A stretch of DNA of 64,000 nucleotides from Bifidobacterium bifidum ATCC 29521 = JCM 1255 = DSM 20456 (lineage in GTDB: Bacteria; Actinomycetota; Actinomycetes; Actinomycetales; Bifidobacteriaceae): contig NZ_AP012323.1 in NCBI RefSeq assembly GCF_001025135.1, forward strand, positions 2,046,001-2,110,000. The letters are read 5' to 3'. The position numbers and the translations under genes were made by a program. The notes below the pieces were generated by a model, which saw nothing but the letters and a program-made list of their open reading frames with translations, searched no databases and was not told where the DNA came from. This document shows, piece after piece, positions 18,701 through 27,844 of this stretch (position 1 is the first letter of the stretch; every line of letters begins with the position of its first letter).

Positions 18701-19847
18701 TGATGCGGCTGGACTCGTCGCCGTTGACTTCCGCCTCGGTGTTGTGCTTGGCGATGCCGTCAAGCGCTTCGAGCACCAGGTCGGTGGTGCCGCCGTTGTC
18801 GCCGAACACCTTGTACGAGTAGATGCCGGCCTCGGGAGCGGCGCCGGGGCCAATCTTCCAGCTGGCGATGTCGCCGGCGGTCAGCTTCTGGTAGCCTGCG
18901 GTATCGGTCTTGCCCGAGGTGCCGTCGGCCTTGACGCCGTAGCCCAGCGCGGTGCCGGCGACGTGCGTGCCGTGGTGGCCGCCCTGGCCGTCGATCGGGT
19001 TGGCGTCCGGGGTGGGATTGTTGTTGCCGGCGTTCGGGTTATACGTGGCGCCGGCGTAATCGTAACCGCCCTTGAACTTCGTCTTGTCGAGCAGCTTGCT
19101 GACCTTCGGGTCGGTCAGCGGGTCGGCGGTGGAGTTCAGCGCGGTCTGGTAGGCCTCGGTGGTGCCTGCGCCGCCGAAGTCGGCGTGCGTGTAGTCGAGG
19201 CCGGTGTCGACGACTGCGATGTTCACGCCCTTGCCGGTCTTGCCGGTCTGTTCCCAAGTCTTGACGGCGTTGACCAGCTGGTCGTTGTTCTTGTTCGCGG
19301 GGGCTTCGCCACTGCCGTTGGTCGTGTCGAGCGCCTTCTTGGGCGTCAGGATCGTGATGTGCGCCACCGAGCCGGACTGCTCGGCGAGCTTGCGCAGCGA
19401 CGCCGCGTCGGCGCGAACGGCTACGCCGGACAGCGCATACGAGGTGGAGTAGATCTTCTTGGCGCTGGAGTCCAGCGACTGCAGCTGCGAGAACACGTTC
19501 ACCGAGGTCTTCTCGGCGGTCTTCGCGCTCTGCGTGGCCGCCTGGGCCGACTGCGCGCGCTGCTTCAGCGTGGGCAGCGCGGAACTCTGCCTGCTGAAGT
19601 TCTTGAGCACACTGTTCTTGCGTTCCAGCGCGGAGGGGCTGGTGGTCTGGATGAATGCGGTGACCTCGCCCTTCGCCTGCTGAAGCTGGGATGAGACCTT
19701 GCTCTTCAGATTGCCGGTCGACAGAGTCGGCGTCGTGGACGCCGCGTCACCTTGTGCCGGAGCCGCGAGCGCGGTACCGGGCAGGCTGCCTGCCATCGCC
19801 AGGGCCGCTACAGCGGCAACCCAGCGAGGCCATTGCTTATTGGCCAT
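15780..19847 (-). CDS. Cell-wall-anchored subtilisin-like (S8) protease with FIVAR repeats
   Basis: Large secreted protease, 1355 residues from ATG 19847 (GAGAGG upstream). It has a signal peptide (residues 1-29, ending ALA-AP), then an inhibitor-like propeptide. The catalytic triad is Asp214 (AVVDTGLDYT), His292 (GGHHGTHVAG) and Ser655 (MSGTSMATP), with a PA-type insert between His and Ser. Fibronectin-like regions follow. Near the C-terminus are two repeats of the FIVAR type, each with ESNYTADSWAAF or ESDYTADSWAAF. The end is Pro/Lys-rich, then VAKTG, a hydrophobic stretch and RRRDAVRR, a sortase-type signal that departs from LPXTG. Lactocepin-like in architecture. Confidence 0.92.
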   Translation of the reverse strand: MANKQWPRWVAAVAALAMAGSLPGTALAAPAQGDAASTTPTLSTGNLKSKVSSQLQQAKGEVTAFIQTTSPSALERKNSVLKNFSRQSSALPTLKQRAQSAQAATQSAKTAEKTSVNVFSQLQSLDSSAKKIYSTSYALSGVAVRADAASLRKLAEQSGSVAHITILTPKKALDTTNGSGEAPANKNNDQLVNAVKTWEQTGKTGKGVNIAVVDTGLDYTHADFGGAGTTEAYQTALNSTADPLTDPKVSKLLDKTKFKGGYDYAGATYNPNAGNNNPTPDANPIDGQGGHHGTHVAGTALGYGVKADGTSGKTDTAGYQKLTAGDIASWKIGPGAAPEAGIYSYKVFGDNGGTTDLVLEALDGIAKHNTEAEVNGDESSRISIVSMSLGGSFGASDDPENVAVDNLTADNVLSVIAAGNDGDITDIMGAPGTAKSALTVAASQSGKALQDAVEVTDGPASLKGQTLAGQYSVNYAKLDDFSLTGKVVRVKDKDNLEGCKAYSADDAAAVKGNIAYVEWNDAAVNCGSKTRFDNAEKAGATGILFGSQANIPESGIGGNADIPGFQLVKNAAENKDLQSAIDDGTLTVTLSTKLRMSKDADYSSESEDTIASFTSRGIHGSYDGTAKPDVSAPGVGIVSASAGTGNSDEIMSGTSMATPLTSGVAALVRQARPEYLANVVKAQLMNTANHDVLTADRKTAYGPLRVGSGRIDALAAVNNNVQLAGEDNEAITAQFGVIPVGKDGYTDKQTMRLVNNTDHDITYKLTYSARTPVPGVTYSVSGDNGGDTVVAKSGTSTSFRVKISIDQSKLTRTRDATQSAQVAGKDRQYVTDASGIITATPVTQEDDATTLRVPVTSVPKAISETTTELSGFNNKKGTLSVSGHGLDQGDTATGYHSELVPFVYGAEDPADGYTGNGDAARSLAAGDIRAIGYSSTAPQLSDPSQGLLSFGIITDKTWSHLGNNFVPDVIFDVDGDMKADYMISVSTTEGNTQYDTAWATTTSATTGKVVDEEPIDPAYVSDSNQVVLSVKLSALGFTKDTKVAPIAYMAQIESIYAAGAKDQYIVDTAGGSKDDSFDAYHPALWFGDSATEGNGTVSFPDENGTKVAVHTADDSSETAPKVLALHKNGFFPNIETDEPVIDAHTVKNIDKALLETLVFAASKYQESNYTADSWAAFKKAFDAAKKVLDSDTATQQQVNDAYTALRTAINGLVNATAKPSKDKLKAAVDAAAKLKESDYTADSWAAFVKALDAAKAVLANDNATQEEINNATGALFKAEEALVKKAGTPTKPGKPSQPGAPAKPGASGANSGQNGSNAGVAKTGAAVTGISGVVMLLLAAGATLVIIRRRDAVRR

Positions 19848-20300
19848 TATTGTTTTCCTCTCTTTGCGTGCGTCACTCACGACGACACTGTGAAAGAAAC
19901 TAGACCTGGCGCTCGTCCGATATCGTTACGTTTTGTCGCATCGCGCAACGTCTCAGAAACATATTGTTAACACTCACCTCACAATGCCATATACGCCGAC
20001 TCTCACGTACCGCGCATGACGCACGCCATCGTCAGACAGGCAGACCTCCATCAGACCGCGCTTTTCAGCCCCTCCCATGCGGCCACAGCATATTCGACCG
20101 GCATCCATTACGGCAGTCGAGCACGTACTTCCGGATCCCGACGCATCCACAATCCGCTTATGCCCGGCTATAAGAAAAAACTATGAAAATCTTCAGCTGA
20201 CGGTCAATATATGATACACACGAACCGCCATGCTGCCTTCGGCGGCCCGGACGGCATTCGATTCACCATCAGAGAAGCATTGTCAGCGAACCATCAGCGA
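19848..20300. other. Gap between the protease gene and the hemolysin III gene
   Basis: About 450 bp with no convincing gene. Short frames here lack ribosome sites and family features. It should hold the promoter of the protease (leftward). I could not assign -35/-10 elements with confidence. Confidence 0.5.
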
Positions 20301-20336
20301 CCTACACTAAGTTACGGTAGCGTAAGTTAGTGTAGG
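20301..20336. promoter_or_regulatory. Long palindromic operator upstream of the hemolysin III gene
   Basis: CCTACACTAAGTTACG (20301-20316) and CGTAAGTTAGTGTAGG (20321-20336) are complementary except for one position, with GTAG between them. The core TTACGGTAGCGTAA resembles operators of TetR-family regulators. It lies 33 bp before the start codon, where a repressor would block transcription. No regulator gene is adjacent. Confidence 0.6.
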
Positions 20337-20368
20337 CCGGGCATTCCGGCCGCAGCGAGGTGATGATG

Positions 20369-21277
20369 ATGAGCGCGTCAATCAGTGCACCATCCATACG
20401 CAAGTCCGCGGCGCAGCGAAAAACAGCGCGGCGACAGACCGCGGGCGGCGGGATGCGGGCGGCCTCCACAGCGCAGACCGCAACCGCTGCCGGCATGGCC
20501 GCGACGCAGACCGGTGCCTCGGCCACCGCGATGAACCGCGCCCTCGAGCAGTATCGCGCCGCGCGCGCACGCTATCGCCAAGCCAAGGCCACACTGAAAG
20601 CCGCCGAACGCCAGGTCACGCCGGTCGATGCATTCGGCAACCGCAAGCCTCGGCTGCGCGGATGGCAGCACCTCATCACCCTGCCGTTGTGCATCGCCGC
20701 ATCCATCGTGCTGATCTGCATCGCGCCGGCCGGACCGGTCAAGGCCGCGTGCGCGATTTACGGCGCGTCGGCGATACTGCTGTTCGGCAACAGCGCCCTG
20801 CTGCACGTCGTACCGTGGCGCAGCGCCAAGGTGACGCGCGTGCTGTGCGGCATCGACTACTCCAACATCTTCCTGATCATCGCCGGCACCAATACGCCGG
20901 TGCTGTTCGCGCTCAGCCCTTCGATCCGATGGCCGTACCTGACGGTGATATGGGCGGCGGCGCTCGTCGGCACAGTGATGCATATCGTATGGCTGCGAGC
21001 GCCAAACTGGGTGTTCACCGTCGTGTACGTGGTGCTGGGGCTGGCGCCGGTCACACTGCTTCCGGTGCTGTGGACCGCGCCCGCGGTGGGTCCGGCGGCG
21101 ACCGTGCTGATTGCGTGCGGCGGGGCCGCCTACATTGCGGGCGCCACATGCTTCGCGATCCGCAAACCCAATCCGATTCCGGGCTGGTTCGAGTTTCATG
21201 AGGTGTTTCACATGGGCACGGTCATCGGGTACACCTGCCACGTGGTGGCCATATATCTGGTCGTGTGCGCGCTGTAA
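20369..21277 (+). CDS. Hemolysin III (PAQR) family membrane protein with N-terminal extension
   Basis: Seven-helix membrane protein related to YqfA and eukaryotic PAQR receptors. The family markers are present: NSALLHVVPW, GIDYSNIFLIIAGT and the C-terminal FHEVFH with the final H in GYTCH, which form the metal site. The chosen start is ATG 20369, 8 nt after GAGG, the last of four consecutive start-type codons (GTG, ATG, ATG, ATG). It gives 302 residues, about 80 more than usual. The extra N-terminus is Ala/Gln/Arg-rich, then a short coiled-coil-like helix (YRAARARYRQAKATLKAAER). Preceded by a strong palindrome. Confidence 0.9.
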   Translation: MSASISAPSIRKSAAQRKTARRQTAGGGMRAASTAQTATAAGMAATQTGASATAMNRALEQYRAARARYRQAKATLKAAERQVTPVDAFGNRKPRLRGWQHLITLPLCIAASIVLICIAPAGPVKAACAIYGASAILLFGNSALLHVVPWRSAKVTRVLCGIDYSNIFLIIAGTNTPVLFALSPSIRWPYLTVIWAAALVGTVMHIVWLRAPNWVFTVVYVVLGLAPVTLLPVLWTAPAVGPAATVLIACGGAAYIAGATCFAIRKPNPIPGWFEFHEVFHMGTVIGYTCHVVAIYLVVCAL

Positions 21278-21330
21278 AAGACGCCGGACTTGCCGTCACC
21301 GAACGTTCATCAAATCGTTCACAGGAATGG

Positions 21331-21358
21331 TTGCGCGGTCGATAATGTGCGGTATCCT
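21331..21358 (+). promoter_or_regulatory. Candidate promoter of glf
   Basis: TTGCGC at 21331 and TATCCT at 21353 are separated by 16 bp, about 130 bp before the glf start. The rest of 21278-21486 shows no gene. Confidence 0.4.
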
Positions 21359-21486
21359 TGGTCGAGCTGAGAACGAAACGCACATGACGGCCGTTCATAT
21401 TCGACGCGGGGAACAGCGCGAATCATCAAATGGAAGGGTCGCGGCGCAACCGGCACCGCCGGCGCGGGCCGCAACGGAAGGAAGCT

Positions 21487-22653
21487 ATGAACGCGGATTT
21501 GGTGATCGTCGGCGCGGGCCTGTTCGGCCTGACCATCGCACAGCAGGCGGCGGAGCGCGCGGGCGCCCGGGTCGAGATCATCGATGTGCGCAGCCACATC
21601 GGCGGCAACGTGTACAGCTATATCGACGAGGAGACCGGTGCCGAAATCCACCAATACGGTGCCCATCTGTTCCATACTTCCACCAAACGCGTCTGGGATT
21701 ACGTCAACCGCTTCACCGCATTCACCGACTACGTGCATCGCGTGTACGCCACGCACGACGGCGAGGTCTACCCGCTGCCAATCAATCTCGGCACCATCAA
21801 CCAGTTCTTCCGGGCGGTCTACACGCCCGCCGAGGCGAGGCAACTCATCGCCGAACAGGCCGGTGAACTGGCCGGCACCGACCCGACAAACCTCAACGAC
21901 AAGGGCATCCAGCTGATCGGACGGCCGCTGTATGAGGCGTTCATCAAGAACTACACCGCCAAGCAATGGCAGACCGATCCGGCCGAACTGCCGGCGAGCA
22001 TCATCAAGCGGCTGCCCGTGCGGTTCAACTACGACAACCGCTACTTCAAAGACACATGGGAGGGACTGCCGCGCGACGGCTACACCGCGTGGATGGAGCG
22101 CATGATCGATGACCCGCGCATCCATGTGACGCTCGGCACCGACTTCTTCGACGAGAGCCAGCCGCTCAACAAGAAGGCGCTGCGCGCCGCCGGCACGCCC
22201 GTGGTCTACACCGGGCCGATTGACCGGTATTTCGGCTATGAACTCGGCGACCTGAAATGGCGCACGGTGGACTTCAAGGAAGTGCGCTACGACGAGGACG
22301 ACCACTTCGGCTGCCCGGTGATGAACTTCTCCGACGCGGACGTGCCCTACACCCGCGCCATCGAGTTCAAGAACTTCAACCCGGAGAGGCGTGACGCGCA
22401 GAACCACAACAGGACAGTGGTGTGGGAGGAATACTCCCGCTTCGCCGAGCGTGGCGACGAACCGTACTACCCGATCAACACGGACGCCGACAAGGCGCTC
22501 TATGAGCGGTACGCAGCCAGGGCAGCCGCCGAGCCGAACGTCGTGTTCGGCGGGTGCCTGGGCACCTACAAGTACTACGACATGCACAACGTGATCGACG
22601 CCGCCCTCACCGCATATGAGGAGCAGGTCGCGCCGATGCTGCGCGCCCGGTGA
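21487..22653 (+). CDS. glf: UDP-galactopyranose mutase
   Basis: FAD enzyme that converts UDP-galactopyranose to UDP-galactofuranose for cell-surface glycans. It has 388 residues. The N-terminal Rossmann motif is VIVGAGLFGL, followed by IGGNVYSY. HQYGAHLFHTS and the GPIDRYFGY block are family hallmarks, with the substrate-binding residues in NYDNRYF and a C-terminal GCLGTYKYYDMH. Start ATG 21487 has GGAAGGAAG just upstream. It stands alone, with its own probable promoter. A GT2 enzyme at 52.7 kb is a plausible user of the product. Confidence 0.96.
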   Translation: MNADLVIVGAGLFGLTIAQQAAERAGARVEIIDVRSHIGGNVYSYIDEETGAEIHQYGAHLFHTSTKRVWDYVNRFTAFTDYVHRVYATHDGEVYPLPINLGTINQFFRAVYTPAEARQLIAEQAGELAGTDPTNLNDKGIQLIGRPLYEAFIKNYTAKQWQTDPAELPASIIKRLPVRFNYDNRYFKDTWEGLPRDGYTAWMERMIDDPRIHVTLGTDFFDESQPLNKKALRAAGTPVVYTGPIDRYFGYELGDLKWRTVDFKEVRYDEDDHFGCPVMNFSDADVPYTRAIEFKNFNPERRDAQNHNRTVVWEEYSRFAERGDEPYYPINTDADKALYERYAARAAAEPNVVFGGCLGTYKYYDMHNVIDAALTAYEEQVAPMLRAR

Positions 22654-23112
22654 CACCGACTGGCGGGCACTTCCGCCGCCGCCTTTTCTCATTTCATCCG
22701 GATCTCCCGCCCATCTCATCCGGCCACAGTCTCATACGCTCACCGGAAAGTGGGACTATGACCGGATGAGGCAACGCCGCACCGCTTTGGCCGGGCCCAA
22801 ACCAGCGAAGCATTCATACAATCCCACAATGCAGAATCCGACTCACATTAAGGACGGTCATGACCGTCACCGTGCGACGGTATCGTCACCGTGTGAGCCC
22901 TCGCACAGTGACGCATCCGGCTAAAACCCTTATTTTCCAACGTTTCTCACGATACCGTCACGCCGAGAGGCTATGGTTGTGGTTTTGTTAGATATAGACA
23001 AGCACCAAGCACGATATCGACGTTTGTAAGGATTCAGAGGAAAACCGGTGAGGAAAGCGCGAAAATACGCGCAAACCGGTTCGCATCATATTGCAAGGAC
23101 TACGGTAGAATC
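22654..23112. other. Non-coding gap before the penicillin-binding protein gene
   Basis: No convincing gene in 459 bp. It contains CATCCGG motifs in both orientations (22687, 22717, and the complement near 22763) and direct copies of CGTCACCGTG (22867 and 22884), which could be regulator sites. The promoter of the PBP gene must lie here, but I cannot place it. Confidence 0.4.
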
Positions 23113-25611
23113 ATGGCTTCACATACGCGCACTGTTAATTCCAGTTCAGGCCGACGCGCGGCAGGAACGTCCGGCCGTCGGGCGGCCGGCGCCTCAGGCC
23201 GCACCGCGACCGGCACCCAAGCGGGTGCGGCGACGGGCACGAGAACCGGCGGCACCTCCGCAACCAACGGTTACAGCGCGCAGCGCAACAGCGGCTCAAG
23301 GCGTGGCCGCGGCGCTAATCCGCCCGAAGGCACACACCGCGGCGGCGGCACCCACCGCTCCCCCGGCTCGAAAGGCCCGAAAGCCAAAGGGCGCAAGAAG
23401 CATCTGATTCTCAAGTGGACGCTCGGCATCATCGGCCTGTTCCTCGCCGTCGGCATCGGCGCGTTCGCCTACCTGTACGCCACCATCGAAATCCCCCAAC
23501 CGGAGACCATCGCGCTGGCCGAGAAAACCAGCGTGTACTATGCGGACGGCAAAACGAAAATCGGCACGTTCGCCGAGCAGAACCGTGAGATCATCGACTG
23601 CTCCGTACTGCCGAAATACGTGGGCCAGGCCGTGGTCGCCTCCGAAAACCGCACGTTCTACACGGACCGCGGCATCGATCTCAAGGGCATCGCACGGGCG
23701 CTGATCAACAACGTCACCAAGGGCACCCGCCAGGGCGGATCCACCATCACCCAGCAGTACGCGGAACGGTATTACCTCGGCGAGACCACCACCTACATGG
23801 GCAAGCTCAAGGAAGCCATACTGGCGGTCAAGATCGCGCAGACGCAAGACAAAGACACCGTCCTGTGCAACTATCTCAACACCATCTATCTCGGCCGCAG
23901 CGCCTACGGCATCCAGGCCGCCGCCCAGGCGTACTTCGGCAAGGACGCGAAAGACCTGACTGTGCCCGAGGCGGCGATGCTCGCCGGCATCATCCCGTCC
24001 CCCAGCAACTGGGATCCGGCCGTCAACGCCAAGCAGGCGAAATCGCGATTCGAGCGCGTCATCAACATCATGAAAGAGGACGGCTACATCACCGCCAAAC
24101 AGGCCAGTGAAGCCACGATGCCGAAAACCGTCACCAACGCACAGCAGAACATCTACGAGGGCCCCAACGGGTATCTGCTGCAGATGGTCCGCAGCGAACT
24201 CATCAACTCAAAGGCGTTCACGCAAGACGACCTCGACACCGGCGGCTACACCATCGTCACCACCATCGACAAATCCAAACAGGATCTGATGTATCAGACC
24301 GCGAGCCCCACCAAGGGCAACGCGGGCATGCCGGACGGCGTACAGACCGGCGGCCTGTCGGTCAACGTCAAAGACGGTTCAATCATCTCGCTGTACGCGG
24401 GCGAGGATTACCTGAAGAAACAGCTCAACAACGTCACCGACGCGACCTACGAAGTCGGTTCCACGATGAAACCGTTCACGCTGCTTTCGACCGTCCAGAC
24501 GGGCGTCAGCCTCGATACTGTGTTCAACGGCAACTCGCCGCGCAGCTTCCCCGGGCTGAAACAGCCGATGTCGAACTCGGGCGGCGCTAGCTACGGCTAC
24601 ATCAACCTGTACAAGGCGACGGCGAACTCCGTCAACACGGTGTACATGGATCTGCAGCAGCATCTCGGCGCGGACACGATAATCAAGACCGCGCACACGG
24701 CCGGCATCAAAGGCAAGATCACCGATGACGGCTACGTGACGCTCGGCAACTCCGGTCTGAGCATGATCGACATGGCGCGCGGCTTCTCCACCATCGCCAA
24801 CCAGGGCAAGAAGCCGACGCTGCACATCGTCGCCAGCGTGAAGAGCAGCAAGGGGCCGGAACTGTACAAGGCGCCATCCACCGCGGAGCAGGTGTTCGAC
24901 GCGAACGACACCGGACTGGTGGTCAAGGCGATGGAAGGCACCATCCAATACGGTACCGGTCGTGCGGCGAGCGCGATCGGCAAGACGATGGCGGGCAAGT
25001 CCGGCACGGCAAACGACAACAAGGCCGTGAGCTTCATCGGGTTCACGCCCTCGACGCTCACCATGTTCGCCATCTGGAATCCCGGAGCGAACGGCGAGGC
25101 GCTGGAACTGCCGACCATCAACGGGTATTACAAGGGCATGGGATATCCGGCCGTGCTGTTCACCAACTACATGTCGAGGGCGCTGGAGAACGTGGCGGAC
25201 GAGAAGTTCCCCGACGTGACCGACAGCGGCAAGATCGGTGGACCCGATGGCACGTGGGGCACCGGTTCGCAATACTCGTCTTGGGGCAACAGCGGCCAGT
25301 CGCAGAGCGGGAATTCGCAGGGCGGCAGCAGGAGCGACGACCAGTCGTCGCAGAGCGGCACGCAGTCTGGCGACGGGTCGGGCTCGCAGTCGACGAAGCC
25401 GCAGACCGGCAACGGTTCGAATGGTAACGGCAATGGATCGGGCGGCAACGGGTCCGATGGCAACGGCGGGAACGGCGGCAACAACGGGAATAGCGGCAAC
25501 GGAGGGAACAACGGCAACAACGGCGGAGGCTCGGATTGCGCGACCGATCCCACCGCCGCCGGCTGCTCCACCGGCAATGAATCCAGCACCAACGGCATAG
25601 CGTCGCAGTGA
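23113..25611 (+). CDS. Bifunctional penicillin-binding protein (class A)
   Basis: Polymerises and cross-links peptidoglycan outside the membrane. It has 832 residues. A basic Gly/Ala-rich cytoplasmic head (1-95) is followed by one membrane segment (about 98-118, GIIGLFLAVGIGAFAYLYA). The GT51 glycosyltransferase domain has Glu178 in VVASENRTFY and RQGGSTITQQY. The transpeptidase domain has Ser450 in STMK, then SVN and KSGT. The last 110 residues are Gly/Asn/Ser-rich low complexity (NGGNGGNNGN and similar). It ends at a strong bidirectional terminator shared with leuA. Confidence 0.95.
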   Translation: MASHTRTVNSSSGRRAAGTSGRRAAGASGRTATGTQAGAATGTRTGGTSATNGYSAQRNSGSRRGRGANPPEGTHRGGGTHRSPGSKGPKAKGRKKHLILKWTLGIIGLFLAVGIGAFAYLYATIEIPQPETIALAEKTSVYYADGKTKIGTFAEQNREIIDCSVLPKYVGQAVVASENRTFYTDRGIDLKGIARALINNVTKGTRQGGSTITQQYAERYYLGETTTYMGKLKEAILAVKIAQTQDKDTVLCNYLNTIYLGRSAYGIQAAAQAYFGKDAKDLTVPEAAMLAGIIPSPSNWDPAVNAKQAKSRFERVINIMKEDGYITAKQASEATMPKTVTNAQQNIYEGPNGYLLQMVRSELINSKAFTQDDLDTGGYTIVTTIDKSKQDLMYQTASPTKGNAGMPDGVQTGGLSVNVKDGSIISLYAGEDYLKKQLNNVTDATYEVGSTMKPFTLLSTVQTGVSLDTVFNGNSPRSFPGLKQPMSNSGGASYGYINLYKATANSVNTVYMDLQQHLGADTIIKTAHTAGIKGKITDDGYVTLGNSGLSMIDMARGFSTIANQGKKPTLHIVASVKSSKGPELYKAPSTAEQVFDANDTGLVVKAMEGTIQYGTGRAASAIGKTMAGKSGTANDNKAVSFIGFTPSTLTMFAIWNPGANGEALELPTINGYYKGMGYPAVLFTNYMSRALENVADEKFPDVTDSGKIGGPDGTWGTGSQYSSWGNSGQSQSGNSQGGSRSDDQSSQSGTQSGDGSGSQSTKPQTGNGSNGNGNGSGGNGSDGNGGNGGNNGNSGNGGNNGNNGGGSDCATDPTAAGCSTGNESSTNGIASQ

Positions 25612-25725
25612 GGGACGAGGCCGGATTCGCGGTTATTGGCGTGCGTTGACCATCCCCGCCGGCGGGGGCACGAGAGCTAGGCCCCGTGCGACTGGAGGTG
25701 GTTCCGGCCTCTCACGACCATCAAA

Positions 25726-25763
25726 AAAGGGTGGCTGCAGGACGAATCCTGCAGCCACCCTTT
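25726..25763. terminator. Bidirectional terminator between the PBP gene and leuA
   Basis: A perfect 17-bp stem (25726-25742 with 25747-25763) closes a CGAA tetraloop. A-rich sequence on the left and TTTCGTTT on the right give U-runs in both directions. It lies between the convergent stops at 25611 and 25780. Confidence 0.93.
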
Positions 25764-25779
25764 CGTTTACCGCGAAATA

Positions 25780-27690
25780 TCAGCGCTGCGAACGGTTGAT
25801 CGCGGAGATGATCGCCTTGAGCGCGCTGGTGGTAATCGAGGAGTCGATGCCGACGCCCCAGATGATCTGGGTCTCAGCGTCCTCACCCACCTGGCATTCC
25901 ACGTAGGACGCGGCCATGGCGTCGGTACCGACGGACATGGTGTGCTCCACGTAATCCATCACGGACGCCTCAATGCCGAGGTTGGAAACCGCGTTGAGGA
26001 ACGCCGCAATCGGGCCGTTGCCGATGCCGGAGATCTCACGCTCGTGAGGTTCGTCCACGCCCACGTTCACGCCGCGGTCGAGCACACGCGCCTTGAGCAC
26101 GGTGTCTGAACCATCCTCGCCGGAACTGACGGCCACCTTGAGCAGTTTGAGGCGGCCCCACGGAGCGAGCGTCGCGTCATGCGTATCGCCGACGACCACG
26201 CCGGCGGCCGTCATGCCGGACTGCTCCACCGGCAGGTACTCGTCCTTGAAGAGACGCCAGATGTTCTCGTCCTTGACTTCCTTCTTGGTCGTGTCGGCGA
26301 AGTTTTGCACGATCTTGTCGAACTCCACCTGCAGACGCTTCGGCAGGTCGAGGTTGTGGTTGGTCTTGAGCAGGTAGGCCATGCCGCCCTTGCCGGACTG
26401 CGAGTTGACGCGGATGATCGCCTCGTAGGTGCGGCCGATGTCCTTCGGGTCGATCGGCAGGTACGGCACGAGCCACACGAACTTGTCGAGATCGGCGCCG
26501 ACTCGGTCCGCAGCGGCCTCGCGGGCTTCGAGGCCTTTCTTGATGGCGTCCTGATGGGAGCCGGAGAACGCGGTGAACACGAAGTTGCCCGCGTACGGAT
26601 GACGCTCGGAGATCTTGATCTGGTTGCAGTACTCGACGGTCTTGCGGATCTCGGGAACGTTCGAATAGTCGATCTGCGGATCGATGCCCTGCGTGAGCAT
26701 GTTCAGACCCAGCGTGACCAGATCCACGTTGCCGGTGCGCTCGCCGTTGCCCAGCAGGCAGCCCTCCACGCGGTCGGCGCCGGCCAGCACGGCCAGCTCG
26801 GTGGCGGCCACGCCCATGCCTTCGTCGTTGTGCGGGTGCAGGGAGAGCACCACGGCGTCACGGTCGTCAAGATGCGTGGACACGTACTCCACCTCATCGG
26901 CGAACACGTTCGGCGTGGTCATCTCGACCGTGGCCGGCAGGTTGATGATCATCGGGTGCTCGGGGGTCGGCTTGATGACGCCGATGACCGCATTGCACAC
27001 CTCGACCGCGTATTCCGGCTCAGTACCGGTGAACGATTCGGGGCTGTACTCGTAATACAGGTCAATGCCCTTGGCCTCGTTTTCAAGGTCCTTGCACAGC
27101 TCGGCCGCGTCGGTGGCGAGCTTCTTGATCTCTTCCTTGTTCTTGCGGAACACGACCTCGCGCTGCAGCACAGAGACCGAGTTGTAGAAGTGCACAATCG
27201 CACGCTTGGCGCCCTTGAGTGCCTCGTAAGTGCGGCGAATCAGGTGCTCACGACACTGGGTGAGCACGACGATGGTCACGTCGTCGGGGATGAGCTCGCG
27301 TTCAATAAGCATGCGGATGAAGTCGAAATCCGTCTCCGAGGCGGACGGGAAGCCCACCTCGATTTCCTTGAATCCCATGGAGACGAGCAGGTTCCAAAAG
27401 CGCAGCTTGCGCTCGGAGTCCATCGGGTTGACGAGCGCCTGGTTGCCGTCGCGAAGGTCGACAGAGCACCAGCGCGGGGCACGCTGCAGACGCTTGCCCG
27501 GCCACGTGCGCTCGGGATAGTCGAACGGCACCTGCTTGTCGTAGGCGACGTACTTGGTGTAAGGCATATCGCTCGGCTTCTGCGGCTCGCCGATGAATCG
27601 TGCGGGAGGCAGCAGCGGGTCGTTGTTCCCCCCATTGGACGCCGCGGCGACCGCCGCAAGATCAAACACTGATGATTGATCCTGACCCAT
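25780..27690 (-). CDS. leuA: 2-isopropylmalate synthase
   Basis: First committed step of leucine synthesis: acetyl-CoA plus 2-oxoisovalerate to 2-isopropylmalate. It has 636 residues from ATG 27690, which has AAAGGAGG at the right distance; the upstream 21 codons are not convincing. The catalytic barrel opens with CSVDLRDGNQAL and contains SLHPHNDEGMG, with the metal-binding His pair, and GCLLGNGERTGN. The C-terminal LeuA regulatory domain (leucine feedback) is complete. Actinobacterial long form. No leader peptide or T-box was recognised upstream. Confidence 0.96.
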   Translation of the reverse strand: MGQDQSSVFDLAAVAAASNGGNNDPLLPPARFIGEPQKPSDMPYTKYVAYDKQVPFDYPERTWPGKRLQRAPRWCSVDLRDGNQALVNPMDSERKLRFWNLLVSMGFKEIEVGFPSASETDFDFIRMLIERELIPDDVTIVVLTQCREHLIRRTYEALKGAKRAIVHFYNSVSVLQREVVFRKNKEEIKKLATDAAELCKDLENEAKGIDLYYEYSPESFTGTEPEYAVEVCNAVIGVIKPTPEHPMIINLPATVEMTTPNVFADEVEYVSTHLDDRDAVVLSLHPHNDEGMGVAATELAVLAGADRVEGCLLGNGERTGNVDLVTLGLNMLTQGIDPQIDYSNVPEIRKTVEYCNQIKISERHPYAGNFVFTAFSGSHQDAIKKGLEAREAAADRVGADLDKFVWLVPYLPIDPKDIGRTYEAIIRVNSQSGKGGMAYLLKTNHNLDLPKRLQVEFDKIVQNFADTTKKEVKDENIWRLFKDEYLPVEQSGMTAAGVVVGDTHDATLAPWGRLKLLKVAVSSGEDGSDTVLKARVLDRGVNVGVDEPHEREISGIGNGPIAAFLNAVSNLGIEASVMDYVEHTMSVGTDAMAASYVECQVGEDAETQIIWGVGIDSSITTSALKAIISAINRSQR

Positions 27691-27844
27691 ATCTCCTCCT
27701 TTACTTGATGATGCCGGCGCCTGTTGCCTGCCGGCCGTATGTTGTCGTCGCACGATAGGTCATGCAATTAATCAGTCTAGCGTGAAGCGCCCCGGTAAAC
27801 CGCCGAGATATCAAGAATGCGGCCAATCCATGCGGCCTTCGGAG

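Noticed and set aside
15732..19694. A 1320-codon open frame on the plus strand opposite the protease gene
   Set aside because: It is the mirror of the GC-rich protease frame, with Gly/Val/Arg-rich composition, no ribosome site and no family features. The protease has a full catalytic triad and domains.
25270..25600. A tandem repeat or CRISPR-like array at the end of the PBP gene
   Set aside because: The repetition comes from Gly/Asn/Ser low-complexity codons in a coding frame; there are no spacers or conserved repeats.
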